DNA of 64,000 nt, from the NCBI RefSeq assembly GCF_000175235.1, contig NZ_ACQT01000002.1, positions 1 to 64,000 of the forward strand, given 5' to 3'. Both the position numbers and the translations under genes were made by a program. Under the pieces are notes generated by a model. That model searched no databases. It was given only the letters and a program-made list of their open reading frames with translations, and was not told where the DNA came from. Origin of the DNA: Acidovorax delafieldii 2AN. Lineage in GTDB: Bacteria > Pseudomonadota > Gammaproteobacteria > Burkholderiales > Burkholderiaceae_C. Shown piece after piece: positions 52,914 to 61,160 of this stretch; the stretch's first letter is position 1; the number at the start of each line of letters is the position of its first letter.

Positions 52914-54095
52914 ATGGCGAACGACTTTCTCTTTACCTCGGAATCCGTCTCCGAAGGCCACCCCGACAAGGTTGCCGACCAGATCTCGGACGCGATTCTC
53001 GATGCGATCTTCAAACAGGATCCCCGCTCGCGCGTCGCCGCCGAAACGCTGACCAACACCGGCCTCGTGGTGCTGGCGGGCGAGATCACCACCAACGCGC
53101 ACGTGGACTACATCCAGGTGGCACGCGACACCATCAAGCGCATCGGCTACGACAACACCGACTACGGCATCGACTACAAGGGCTGCGCCGTGCTGGTGGC
53201 CTACGACAAGCAGTCCAACGACATCGCCCAGGGCGTGGACCACGCCAGCGACGACCACCTGAACACCGGCGCCGGCGACCAGGGCCTGATGTTCGGCTAC
53301 GCCTGCGACGAAACGCCCGAGCTGATGCCCGCGCCCATCTACTACGCGCACCGCCTCGTCGAGCGCCAAGCCCAGCTGCGCAAGGATGGCCGCCTGCCGT
53401 TCCTGCGCCCGGACGCCAAGTCGCAAGTGACCATGCGCTACGTGGACGGCAAGCCCCACAGTATCGACACCGTGGTGCTGTCCACCCAGCACCACCCCGA
53501 CCAATCGGAAACGCCCACCAAGATGAAGCAGAGCTTCATCGACGCCGTGATCGAGGAAATCATCAAGCCCGTGCTGCCCAAGGAATGGCTGCAGGACACG
53601 CGTTACCTGATCAACCCCACGGGCCGCTTCGTCATCGGCGGCCCCCAGGGCGATTGCGGACTCACGGGCCGCAAGATCATCGTGGACACCTACGGCGGTG
53701 CCTGCCCCCACGGCGGCGGCGCCTTCAGCGGCAAGGATCCAACGAAGGTGGACCGCTCGGCCGCCTACGCAGCGCGTTATGTGGCCAAGAACGTCGTGGC
53801 TGCGGGCCTGGCCAAGCAGTGCCAGATCCAGGTGGCCTATGCCATCGGCGTGGCCGAGCCGATGAACATCACCGTGTACACCGAAGGCACGGGCGTCATT
53901 GCGGACGACCGGATTGCCGCGCTGGTCAAGGAACACTTCGACCTGCGCCCCAAGGGCATCATCCAGATGCTGGATCTGCTGCGCCCGATCTACGAGAAGA
54001 CCGCCGCGTACGGCCACTTCGGCCGCGAAGAGCCTGAGTTCAGCTGGGAACGTACGGACAAGGCAGCAGCACTCCGTGCTGCTGCGGGGCTGTAA
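52914..54095 (+). CDS. metK: S-adenosylmethionine synthase (MetK)
   Basis: 393 residues. It makes SAM from methionine and ATP. Segments: [57 protein letters not shown] and [19 protein letters not shown] are all standard. The ribosome site AGGAG lies 9 bp before the ATG. The protein ends [16 protein letters not shown], and these last 13 codons recur as the head of each unit in the tandem array that follows. Confidence 0.98.
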   Translation: MANDFLFTSESVSEGHPDKVADQISDAILDAIFKQDPRSRVAAETLTNTGLVVLAGEITTNAHVDYIQVARDTIKRIGYDNTDYGIDYKGCAVLVAYDKQSNDIAQGVDHASDDHLNTGAGDQGLMFGYACDETPELMPAPIYYAHRLVERQAQLRKDGRLPFLRPDAKSQVTMRYVDGKPHSIDTVVLSTQHHPDQSETPTKMKQSFIDAVIEEIIKPVLPKEWLQDTRYLINPTGRFVIGGPQGDCGLTGRKIIVDTYGGACPHGGGAFSGKDPTKVDRSAAYAARYVAKNVVAAGLAKQCQIQVAYAIGVAEPMNITVYTEGTGVIADDRIAALVKEHFDLRPKGIIQMLDLLRPIYEKTAAYGHFGREEPEFSWERTDKAAALRAAAGL

Positions 54096-54650
54096 GCCCC
54101 CTGCGCGTAGCGCAGCTTTCCCTACGTGGACGAAGCCCCTATCGCACAGCGACGTGAGCGAAGACCAAATGACCGATAAAGCTGCCGCCCTGCGGGCAGC
54201 AGCCGGGCTATAAGCCCGCCGCGCGAATCGCGGTGTCGGTCTTCGGACGAAGTTCATATCGCGCCAGCGATGTGAACGCAGACCAAAGAACAGACAAAGC
54301 TGCGGCACTGCGAGCTGCAGCCGGGCTCGCGCCATCGACGCGGTGGGCAATTCTTGGGCGCAGGCTCGTATCGCGCAGCGTTGTGAAGGCCCGAAGGGAC
54401 GGGCCGCAGCCAACGCACGGACAAGGCAGCGGCGCTGCGTGCTGCAGCGGGGCTGTAAGCCCCCTGCGCGCAGCGCAGCTTTCTGTGCGTGGGCGAAGCT
54501 CATATTGCGCAGCATGTGAGCGCAGACCAAAAGACCGACAAAACGGCAGCACCACGTGCCGCAATCTCGCAGAAAACCCGCCACGCGAATCGAGCGGTGT
54601 CGTTCTTCGAGCGCAGTTCATACCGTGCGAGCGACGTGAGCGCGGGTGTG
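54054..54650 (+). repeat. Tandem array of about five 118-bp units derived from the 3' end of metK
   Basis: Units begin at 54054 (118 bp, the end of metK itself), 54172 (118 bp), 54290 (127 bp), 54417 (117 bp) and 54534 (about 117 bp, degenerate). Each starts with codons for [13 protein letters not shown] (units 1-4 identical in amino acids; unit 5 TDKTAAPRAAISQ). Between units 1 and 2 the 13 sense codons differ at 12 third positions and nowhere else. Units contain up to three hairpins. Stem A is over the Ala codons, 10 bp in unit 1, 9 of 10 pairs in units 2-4. Stem B is GGGGCT/AGCCCC over the stop codon in units 1 and 4, CGGGCT/AGCCCG in unit 2. Stem C is CTGCGC/GCGCAG in units 1 and 4, CCGCG/CGCGG in unit 2. 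Units 1-2 resemble 4-5, giving a 363-bp super-period. Function unknown. Confidence 0.88.
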
Positions 54651-54800
54651 GCTTGATTTTCAGGCACACGGGCGAGCAGCCGCAGCGGCCCTCTCCTACA
54701 GCCATCTCCCGCGCCCACTGACGCACCCGCCGCATGCCGGCCGTTACCGTTCCCTCAGTTTTTTTGCAGCCCCGCTGCGCCAACGCAAGGAACGACCGCC

Positions 54801-54986
54801 ATGCTGAAATACGCCATCATTTTTGCCCTGATTTCCCTCTTCGCCGGTGCCATGGGGTTCAGCGGCGTCGCCGCAGGCGCCGCAGGCATTGCCAAGGTGC
54901 TGTTCTTCATCTTCCTGGTCGTTGCCGTGGTGTTCATGGTGCTGGCGGTCCTGGGCGTGGGGGCCGCGCGCAAGGCCCTCAAGTAG
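54801..54986 (+). CDS. DUF1328 small membrane protein (YtjA-like)
   Basis: 61 residues, two hydrophobic helices around the conserved FSGVAAGAAGIAKVLFFIFL. DUF1328 proteins are small inner-membrane proteins of unknown function, often stress-linked. It starts MLKYAIIFALISLFAG with a ribosome site AAGGA upstream. It lies downstream of the metK tandem array, convergent with the diguanylate cyclase gene. Confidence 0.9.
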   Translation: MLKYAIIFALISLFAGAMGFSGVAAGAAGIAKVLFFIFLVVAVVFMVLAVLGVGAARKALK

Positions 54987-55135
54987 GCGGCGGCCCGGGC
55001 ACAGCGAATCCTCCAAGCACCGCCCAGGCGCACACCGGGGGGCCGCCTGCATCCAGGGTAGAGACCAGGCGGTGCGGTCACCCGCAGTGTGCCTCTTCCG
55101 AGAGTGCGTCGGCCAAGCTCTTTGAAGCCCGCCCC

Positions 55136-56377
55136 TCAGGCCGGGCCTTGCGCCCGCACCACGCAATTGCGCCCGCGGGACTTCGCCACGTACAAGGCGG
55201 CATCCGCCCGCTTGATGAGCGCATGGCTGTCTTCCTGGTGGTCCCAGCTGGCCACGCCAAAACTGGCGCTCACGTGCCCCACCGCGTCGAATGGTGCGCC
55301 GGCGATGCGGGCACGCACCGCCTCGGCCATCGCCATAGCGGCGTCAAGCGGCGTTTCCTTGAGCAGGATGATGAATTCCTCTCCACCGAAGCGCGCCGCG
55401 CAGTCGGATGAGCGCAGCAACTCGCGCACCCGCAATGCCGTGTGCTTGAGCACCACATCGCCCGAATCGTGCCCGAAGGTGTCGTTGATGCGCTTGAAAA
55501 AATCGATGTCGAACATCACCACCGAAAGGCTGCCCTTCTTGATGCGGGTATTGGCCATCTCGGCCTCGAGCCGCTCAAAAAAACGGCGGCGATTGACCAG
55601 GTCGGTCAGGAAATCCTTGGTCGCCAGATCCTCAAGCTTGCGGTTGAGCCGCGCCATGGGCTCGATCACCAGCGACGAAAGCGAAAGATTCAGCGCCACG
55701 AACAGCAGCAAAAAGCTGCCCACCAGCGCGGTCATCACGGTGTTGAAGGTCTGGCGGGCCTTCTCGAGCGGGAAGTACATGGGCACCTTCACCACCTGGA
55801 TGCCCACGGTTTCATGCATGCCCCAGCCGAAGCCATTCTTGTCGCCATAGACCTTGAGCATGGTCTGCGGCGCCACGGCCGGCGTACTGTGGCAGGCCAT
55901 GCACTGGGCCTGCCTGATGGTGATGGGGCGCGCCACATACAGGGCGCGGTGCACGCCCTCGCCCACCTCGCCCGAGATTTCCTTGCCAGCCCCCGCACGG
56001 CCCTCGCGGAAGTCGCTGATGACCCGCTCCTCCCACTCGGTGGCGCGGTCGCGCAGGTTCGTGGGGTTCAGCACGGCCTCCTTGTATTCATACCCCGGGA
56101 AGCGACTCTGCAGGCGTCGCAGCGTCTCGGTGGCGGCATAGGCAGGCACGGTTTGCGGCAGAAACTTCTCTGCGAGCGTCACGTCGAGGTGGGGCTTCAC
56201 CAGCTCGGTGGTGTAGTCGCGGATGGCCATGGCCGCGTGCATCATGATCTGCGAGTTGTGCTGCACCTCCTCGATGGCCGATTGCTGCAAAAAGCGGTGC
56301 ACGTAAAGCCCCGCACCCGCCACCGCCAGCAGCAGCACACCGGCCAGCACCAGATTGAATTTGAGACGCAAAGACAT
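55136..56377 (-). CDS. Diguanylate cyclase with heme c-type (Tll0287-like/DUF3365) periplasmic sensor
   Basis: 413 residues. Membrane helix (about 8-30), a periplasmic Tll0287-like/DUF3365 domain with a CMACH heme c motif (Cys159-His163), a second helix (about 213-238), then a GGDEF domain: FDIDFFKRINDTFGHDSGD, active site FGGEEF (331-335) and inhibitory RSSD (322-325) five residues before it. It should make c-di-GMP in response to redox state, oxygen or NO sensed at the heme, with product inhibition. Maturation would use the ResB/CcsB system encoded 7 kb away. Confidence 0.92.
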   Translation of the reverse strand: MSLRLKFNLVLAGVLLLAVAGAGLYVHRFLQQSAIEEVQHNSQIMMHAAMAIRDYTTELVKPHLDVTLAEKFLPQTVPAYAATETLRRLQSRFPGYEYKEAVLNPTNLRDRATEWEERVISDFREGRAGAGKEISGEVGEGVHRALYVARPITIRQAQCMACHSTPAVAPQTMLKVYGDKNGFGWGMHETVGIQVVKVPMYFPLEKARQTFNTVMTALVGSFLLLFVALNLSLSSLVIEPMARLNRKLEDLATKDFLTDLVNRRRFFERLEAEMANTRIKKGSLSVVMFDIDFFKRINDTFGHDSGDVVLKHTALRVRELLRSSDCAARFGGEEFIILLKETPLDAAMAMAEAVRARIAGAPFDAVGHVSASFGVASWDHQEDSHALIKRADAALYVAKSRGRNCVVRAQGPA

Positions 56378-56799
56378 GGCTCTCCCTCAGCGGCCGGCGG
56401 AGCCGGACAGTTCTTGGACAGGCAAACGCACCACAGCGGGCAGTGGCGCCAGATGCCCCCGGCGACACGCAAGCGCGCGGCAGGCGCCGCGCAGCTCACC
56501 GCGCGGGCCCGCATTGTCATCACGCTTTTGCGGTGCAGTCCACCGTTTTTGTGCCAACCCGCTACCAAGCCTTCCGAATCACCGTGGCGCGCGGCAACGG
56601 CAGCCACGGTAAAATCACTATAAAAAAGATAGCTTTCTGCGCACACGCACCTTGCACCCGCAGCTCCTGGGGCTTCAAAGAAAGTCTTTCACCCCTCATC
56701 TGCCGCGGTCTGCAGGCAGCCGGGCGCTCGCGCACAGGCCCAGAGACAACGGCGACACCAGGCCCGGAGCCAGCGTCGCGCACCACACACCGGAGACGC
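56378..56799. other. Divergent intergenic region between the diguanylate cyclase and NadM-Nudix genes
   Basis: No gene recognised. It has a possible -10 (TATAAA near 56610-56616) followed by AGATAGCTTTCTGCGCAC, similar to the dispersed TAGCT repeats. An in-frame extension of the NadM gene through this stretch is open but has no NadM homology. Confidence 0.45.
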
Positions 56800-57837
56800 A
56801 TGGTCGACACTGCCATTTACATCGGACGCTTCGAGCCCGTTCACAACGGCCATCTGGCCCTGCTGCGCCGCGCGCTGGACAACGCCGCCCACGTGATCGT
56901 GGTGATCGGTTCGGCCTGGCAGGCACGCTCGCCCAAGAACCCCTTCACCTGGCAGGAACGCGAAGCCATGCTGCGCGACGCATTGCCGCCAGCCGACCGC
57001 AGCCGCCTGCAGGTATTGCCGGTCCGCGACTATTACAACGAGGCCGTCTGGGTGAAGGCCGTGCGCAAGGGCGTGGCGGCACTCACCACCACCGGTGCGC
57101 AGATGGGACTGGTGGGGCATTTCAAGGATGCCACCAGCAGTTACCTGAGCGCCTTCCCTGGCTGGGAACTAATGCATGTCGAACGCCAGGGAGACATCGA
57201 CGCCACCAGCGTGCGCGACACCTTTTTCAGCGCCTCCCCTGAAACCTTGCCGGATACCCTGCGCCAACTCGCCGATCAGGCGCCCGCCAGCACGCTGCAC
57301 GCGCTGGAGCGCTTTGCGCAAACTGACGCATACCCCGCGCTGCAAGAAGAATGGGCCATGCTGCGAAGCTACCGCGCCGCCTGGGCGGCGGCGCCCTACC
57401 CGCCCGTCTTCGTGACCGTCGATGCCCTGGTGCGCTGCCAGAACCGCGTGCTGCTGATCCGGCGGGCCCATGCCCCCGGCAAGGGCCTGAGGGCCGTGCC
57501 GGGCGGCTTCATCGAACAGCGCGAAACGGTGTGGCAATCATGCCTGCGAGAACTGGCGGAAGAGACGCATTGCGAACTCTCTGAATCCCGCATGCGCGCG
57601 GCACTGCAATCGGTTGCTGTTTTCGACCATCCTGACCGCAGCCAGCGCGGCCGCACCATCACCCATGCCCATTACTTCGATCTGGGCGATGAAGCCCTTC
57701 CCGCGGTGCGCGCCGACGACGATGCCATGCAGGTGGAATGGGTGGACGTGGAACGCCTGCCCGCGATGGAAGACGAATTTTTCGAAGACCACTTCCACAT
57801 GCTGGACCATTTCCTGGTGCTGACCACGCCGCCGTGA
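56800..57837 (+). CDS. Bifunctional nicotinamide-nucleotide adenylyltransferase / Nudix hydrolase (NadM-Nudix)
   Basis: 345 residues from an ATG with GGAG upstream. The N-terminal nucleotidyltransferase (about 1-180) shows YIGRFEPVHNGHLALLRRAL and IDATSVRDTFF; the C-terminal Nudix domain (about 200-345) has a complete Nudix box, GGFIEQRETVWQSCLRELAE then ET. It resembles NadM-Nudix proteins (NMN adenylylation plus ADP-ribose hydrolysis) used in NAD salvage and recycling. No nicotinamide phosphoribosyltransferase gene is nearby. Confidence 0.9.
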   Translation: MVDTAIYIGRFEPVHNGHLALLRRALDNAAHVIVVIGSAWQARSPKNPFTWQEREAMLRDALPPADRSRLQVLPVRDYYNEAVWVKAVRKGVAALTTTGAQMGLVGHFKDATSSYLSAFPGWELMHVERQGDIDATSVRDTFFSASPETLPDTLRQLADQAPASTLHALERFAQTDAYPALQEEWAMLRSYRAAWAAAPYPPVFVTVDALVRCQNRVLLIRRAHAPGKGLRAVPGGFIEQRETVWQSCLRELAEETHCELSESRMRAALQSVAVFDHPDRSQRGRTITHAHYFDLGDEALPAVRADDDAMQVEWVDVERLPAMEDEFFEDHFHMLDHFLVLTTPP

Positions 57838-58441
57838 TGGCGACGGCTGCGCCATGGGGCGCCGATGGCCTGCCAAAGGCCCCGGCAAGGCGCGCACACC
57901 GCTTCAGCCGGAAGATGGCGAAGAATGACGCCATGGCGCAAGCTTGGAGAGCGGGCTGCGGGGCACAGTCGGGCAGTGCCCGTACCCAGGCCTATCGGCT
58001 GCTCCACAAGCCCCAGGCAAAGAGAGCCACATAGGTCACGAGCAATGCGCACGTCGCCAGCGTGCCCCGCACATCGTGGGAGCCGTTTTTTTGCCACGGT
58101 GGTCTGGGGCGGGTGCTTGTTCCTCGGCGAGCCATCCTGTTTCCTTCAACGCTATGAATTGCAAACTACCTGCTGCGCGATCCCGCCGCCGTAGGACATT
58201 GCTTACACCGCTGTCCGACGAGCACGCGAATTGCCGAATGGCCCTCTAGGGCTTTTCCTGATTCTTCCCGGGAACGGTCGTCCCGCCGCATGGCCCGTGG
58301 CCACGGGCCGAGCCCATCCATCCGAAAAAACCTACGGCCCAGTAGTCCCCCACCTACGCCATGGCCAAAACCGCCGCCGGACAGTGAAGGCTCACACGGA
58401 ATATCCCGTGTGCAACCTGTTCCAACTTTCAGGAGATCGAC
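57838..58441. other. Intergenic region with at most one small gene
   Basis: About 600 bp upstream of the KGG gene. Apart from the small membrane ORF listed separately, no coding frame is convincing. Inverted pairs such as CCGTGGCCACGG (58297-58308) are present. Confidence 0.45.
57992..58135 (-). CDS. Possible small single-helix membrane protein
   Basis: 47 codons from an ATG at 58135 to TAG at 57992. A basic N-terminal half (RRGTSTRPRPPWQKNG) is followed by one clear membrane helix, TLATCALLVTYVALFAWGLW, and a short SSR tail, a positive-inside arrangement. No clear ribosome site is seen. It could be a real small inner-membrane protein or a chance frame in GC-rich DNA. Confidence 0.35.
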   Translation of the reverse strand: MARRGTSTRPRPPWQKNGSHDVRGTLATCALLVTYVALFAWGLWSSR

Positions 58442-58795
58442 ATGGCAAACAGCAACAGCAACAGCAACAGCAATCAGGGCAACCCAAACCAGGGCAGCAA
58501 GCAAGGGGCGGGCACCTCGGAACGGGGCTTTGCCTCCATGGACAGCGAGCGCCAACGCGCGATTGCAGCGGAAGGCGGACGCGCAGCACACGCTTCAGGC
58601 AACGCCCATGAGTTTGATTCCAAGGAAGCGCGCGAAGCCGGCGCCAAGAGTCACGGTGGCAACGGTAGTGGTGGCAATCAAGGCAGCAATACCGGCTCCA
58701 GCAACAAATCGTCGGGCGATTCGGGCAATACCCGTGGCGGCAGCAGTGCACAACACGCACGGACCGGCAGCCAGAGCCACAAAGATGATCGCTGA
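58442..58795 (+). CDS. KGG-domain stress-induced protein (con-10/GsiB-like)
   Basis: 117 residues, very hydrophilic, Gly/Ser/Asn-rich. The core GFASMDSERQRAIAAEGGRA and AHEFDSKEAREAGAKSHGG is the KGG repeat pattern. The N terminus is an (Asn-Ser)4 tract encoded by four AACAGC hexamers, which could slip. Members are stress-induced hydrophilins. Ribosome site CAGGAGATCGAC before the ATG; a strong terminator follows. Confidence 0.85.
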   Translation: MANSNSNSNSNQGNPNQGSKQGAGTSERGFASMDSERQRAIAAEGGRAAHASGNAHEFDSKEAREAGAKSHGGNGSGGNQGSNTGSSNKSSGDSGNTRGGSSAQHARTGSQSHKDDR

Positions 58796-58840
58796 ATAGC
58801 GTGACGTCACGCTGCGGGCACACAAGGTGCCCATACCCCA

Positions 58841-58865
58841 AAGGGAGGCGGCCGCCTCCCTTTTT
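58841..58865 (+). terminator. Rho-independent terminator of the KGG gene
   Basis: Self-complementary AAGGGAGGCGGCCGCCTCCC followed by TTTTT, 45 bp past the stop. Confidence 0.9.
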
Positions 58866-59055
58866 CCTATGCCAACGCTGGGCCGGCGCAATGCAGCGGT
58901 CCATGGCCAACCTGCGCTACTACGCCAAGTAGCGTTGCACTGTCAGGCCCATAGGCCTGTTCCTACACGCCCACACCCGAAGCCGGGCGAGGATGCCAAG
59001 CTCCATTGACCAAATATGCGCTCGGAGCGCTCACCCGCAGTCATAGGGCACACCC

Positions 59056-59535
59056 ATGAACACTCCCCTCCCCAACCAGTGGGGATCGAATCTGCAAAAG
59101 GCTCAAACCCACCAACCCGATTGGGACCACTATGTGGTCACCAAGGTCAAGCACGTGCGAGCGGCACTGCTGTCAGGCATCGACACTTTCAATGCTGAAG
59201 GCTTCACCGTTCCCATGGCAAGCGGCTTCATCGAACTCACGGGTATGCGCGCCGGGGCATTTCGCACATTCCTCAAGATCGGCTTCGCCGAATCCAATCG
59301 CATGCTGCTGCCGACGTTCCAGCTCGTGGAGAACGGGGCGATCGGCACGCTCATTCTCCCCTCCCACTGTTTCGGATCGGCTCTGCAGCTCTCCAACAGT
59401 CCCATGGCCCATTTCCGGATCGGTGGCGACGGGCGCCGTAACACACTCGCTACGGACATCGCGCTGCTGAACTTCGCCCTGACGCAAACCGATGGAAAAA
59501 AAGGCAATGAGGCAGGGCTGGAGAGCGCGCGCTGA
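59056..59535 (+). CDS. Hypothetical protein
   Basis: 159 residues, no signal peptide, membrane helix or known motif. A predicted mixed alpha/beta core (HVRAALLSGIDTFNAEGFTV, SGFIELTGMRAGAFRTFLKI) is followed by a basic tail. Codon use looks coding (third positions G/C-rich). I do not recognise the family. It stands alone between the KGG gene and the convergent epimerase gene. Confidence 0.55.
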   Translation: MNTPLPNQWGSNLQKAQTHQPDWDHYVVTKVKHVRAALLSGIDTFNAEGFTVPMASGFIELTGMRAGAFRTFLKIGFAESNRMLLPTFQLVENGAIGTLILPSHCFGSALQLSNSPMAHFRIGGDGRRNTLATDIALLNFALTQTDGKKGNEAGLESAR

Positions 59536-59597
59536 GCGGCAGGCTTATGGACCGGCGGGCCGGTACGGTATGGGGCCGATAAACACAGCCTGAAAAC

Positions 59598-60515
59598 CTA
59601 GCGCAGTAGGTTGCCAGGCGCTTGCAGCAAGTGGTGCAGGGCCTCTTCGAGCCGGGGGTGGCGATAGGTGTAGCCGGCCTCCAGCAGACGCCGAGGCTCC
59701 AGCCGCTGCCCACCCAGCAGCAGCACGACCATTTCGCCCAGCAGCAGGCGCAGCGCCCAGGCGGGCACCGGCACGAGGGCCGGCCGGCGCAGGGCCTGCG
59801 CCAATGCGCGGGTGAATTCGGCATTGCGCACCAGGTGAGGGGCGCAGGCGTTAAAGGCGCCTGCGCAATCCTCGCGGCGCAACAGAAAATCGATCAGTTC
59901 GACCTGGTCCTGCAAGTGGATCCAGGGCATCCACTGCCGGCCGTTGCCAAGACGCCCGACCAGGCCCCAGCTGAACGGCAAGCGCAGCCGAGCGAGCATG
60001 CCGCCGGTCGGGGCCAGCACCGGCGCGGTCCGAAGCAGCACCACGCGCATGCCCAACTGCACGGCACGGCACGCCTCGTGCTCCCATGCGGCACAAAGGC
60101 GGCTGCCAAAGTCGGTACGGCCGGGAAGGCTGCTCTCATCGAGCGCCCGCTCACCGCCATCGCCGTACCACCCCACGGCCGAACCCGACAACAGCACGCG
60201 CGGCATCGTGGACAGCGTTCCCAGCCAGTCCACCAGTTCGCGGGTCCATTCGACGCGGCTTTGCCACAGCAAGCGGCGCCGGGCCGGCGTCCACGGCCGA
60301 TCGGCAATCGGTGCGCCAGCCAGGTTGACCACCGCGTCCAGCGGCGGGTGCCCGGCCAGCTCCTGCAGTCGCGAAATGCCGAGTGCTCCGCTGCACAGGG
60401 CATGCACTTTTTGTGGCTGCCGGCTCCAGACGATGAGCTCGTGACGCTGGGCCTTCCAGTGGCCGCACAACGCTCGGCCGATCAGACCCGTGCCGCCGGT
60501 GATGAGGATGCGCAT
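59598..60515 (-). CDS. TIGR01777 family epimerase (SDR, YfcH-like)
   Basis: 305 residues. NAD(P)-binding GxxGxxG in ILITGGTGLIGRALCGHW, VNLAGAPIADRPWTPARR, VLLSGSAVGWYGDGGERALD, LLRTAPVLAPTGGML, and the C-terminal DUF1731-type end (VPVPAWALRLLLGEM). The substrate is unknown; genes of this type recur in LitR (light-responsive) regulons. It is the third gene of the litR-lipocalin-epimerase run, 53 bp after the lipocalin. Confidence 0.93.
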   Translation of the reverse strand: MRILITGGTGLIGRALCGHWKAQRHELIVWSRQPQKVHALCSGALGISRLQELAGHPPLDAVVNLAGAPIADRPWTPARRRLLWQSRVEWTRELVDWLGTLSTMPRVLLSGSAVGWYGDGGERALDESSLPGRTDFGSRLCAAWEHEACRAVQLGMRVVLLRTAPVLAPTGGMLARLRLPFSWGLVGRLGNGRQWMPWIHLQDQVELIDFLLRREDCAGAFNACAPHLVRNAEFTRALAQALRRPALVPVPAWALRLLLGEMVVLLLGGQRLEPRRLLEAGYTYRHPRLEEALHHLLQAPGNLLR

Positions 60516-60568
60516 GGTGTGGTTCCAGAGTGCAGATGGCGGTAAGCGCTGGGAAGGGGCGCACAGTA

Positions 60569-61159
60569 TCAGGGTGCGGGGTCTTCGCGCCCGTGCGGCA
60601 CCCAGATCAGCGCAGCGGTGTCGATGCCGAGGTGGAGGGCGCGGGCCACGATGGCCTCGCGCTCTGACGCTGGCAACTGTTTGTCCCGCGCAAGCACCCA
60701 ACAGTAGCCGAGCGTGGGCCCCACAACCAAGGCCCAAAGGTAGTCGGGCGACAGGGCGGCCACGTGATAACCGCCGTAGAACGGCCCAAAAAAAGATACC
60801 TTGAGCGACCCGGTGGTGGGAGCGCCAATGAACAGGGCTTTGCCCACAGCCTCGCGCCATTGCGCCTTGGCGGAATCAAAGCCGCGGTTCACCACGCGCA
60901 CGCTTCCATCTGGTTGGGGCACGTACAGCGCGGAGACGTCGGTCATGCCGCGCTCGAAGGCATGGTCCAGCCGGGCCAGTTCATACCAGCGGCCCCGGTA
61001 GCGTTGCAGATCAAAAGGCGTCACCACGCTCACCCCAGGGGGAGGGCTGGTACTGGCGCAACCGGCCAGCAGCCACATGGCCGCCATCAACGCCATCCAG
61101 AGGCGCGCAGCAACCAACCGGTGCGCAATGTGGCAGAGCAAGCGCCCCATGGAAAGCAT
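60569..61159 (-). CDS. Bacterial lipocalin (Blc-like outer-membrane lipoprotein)
   Basis: 196 residues from an ATG at 61159, one base after the litR stop. Lipobox LLAGC, lipocalin motif YRGRWYELARLDHAFERG (GxWYE), LKVSFFGPFYGGYHVAALSP and LARDKQLPASEREAIVARAL. Blc-type proteins bind lysophospholipids and are stress-induced. A long n-region (MLSMGRLLCHIAHRLVAARL) precedes the hydrophobic core; a later start cannot be excluded. Confidence 0.92.
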   Translation of the reverse strand: MLSMGRLLCHIAHRLVAARLWMALMAAMWLLAGCASTSPPPGVSVVTPFDLQRYRGRWYELARLDHAFERGMTDVSALYVPQPDGSVRVVNRGFDSAKAQWREAVGKALFIGAPTTGSLKVSFFGPFYGGYHVAALSPDYLWALVVGPTLGYCWVLARDKQLPASEREAIVARALHLGIDTAALIWVPHGREDPAP

Positions 61160-61160
61160 C

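Noticed and set aside
52842-54584. 580-codon open frame on the minus strand opposite metK and the repeat array
   Set aside because: Metk is intact on the other strand, the substitutions between repeat units follow third positions of the plus-strand frame, and the minus reading has no ribosome site or domain.
54054-54650. CRISPR array or IS ends as an explanation of the metK tandem repeats
   Set aside because: Units are long, contiguous and diverged, with no short exact repeats, no unique spacers, no cas genes and no transposase.
56443-56799. N-terminal extension of NadM-Nudix by about 119 codons
   Set aside because: The extension is Arg/His/Pro-rich with no homology, while the ATG at 56800 has GGAG and begins right at the nucleotidyltransferase motif.
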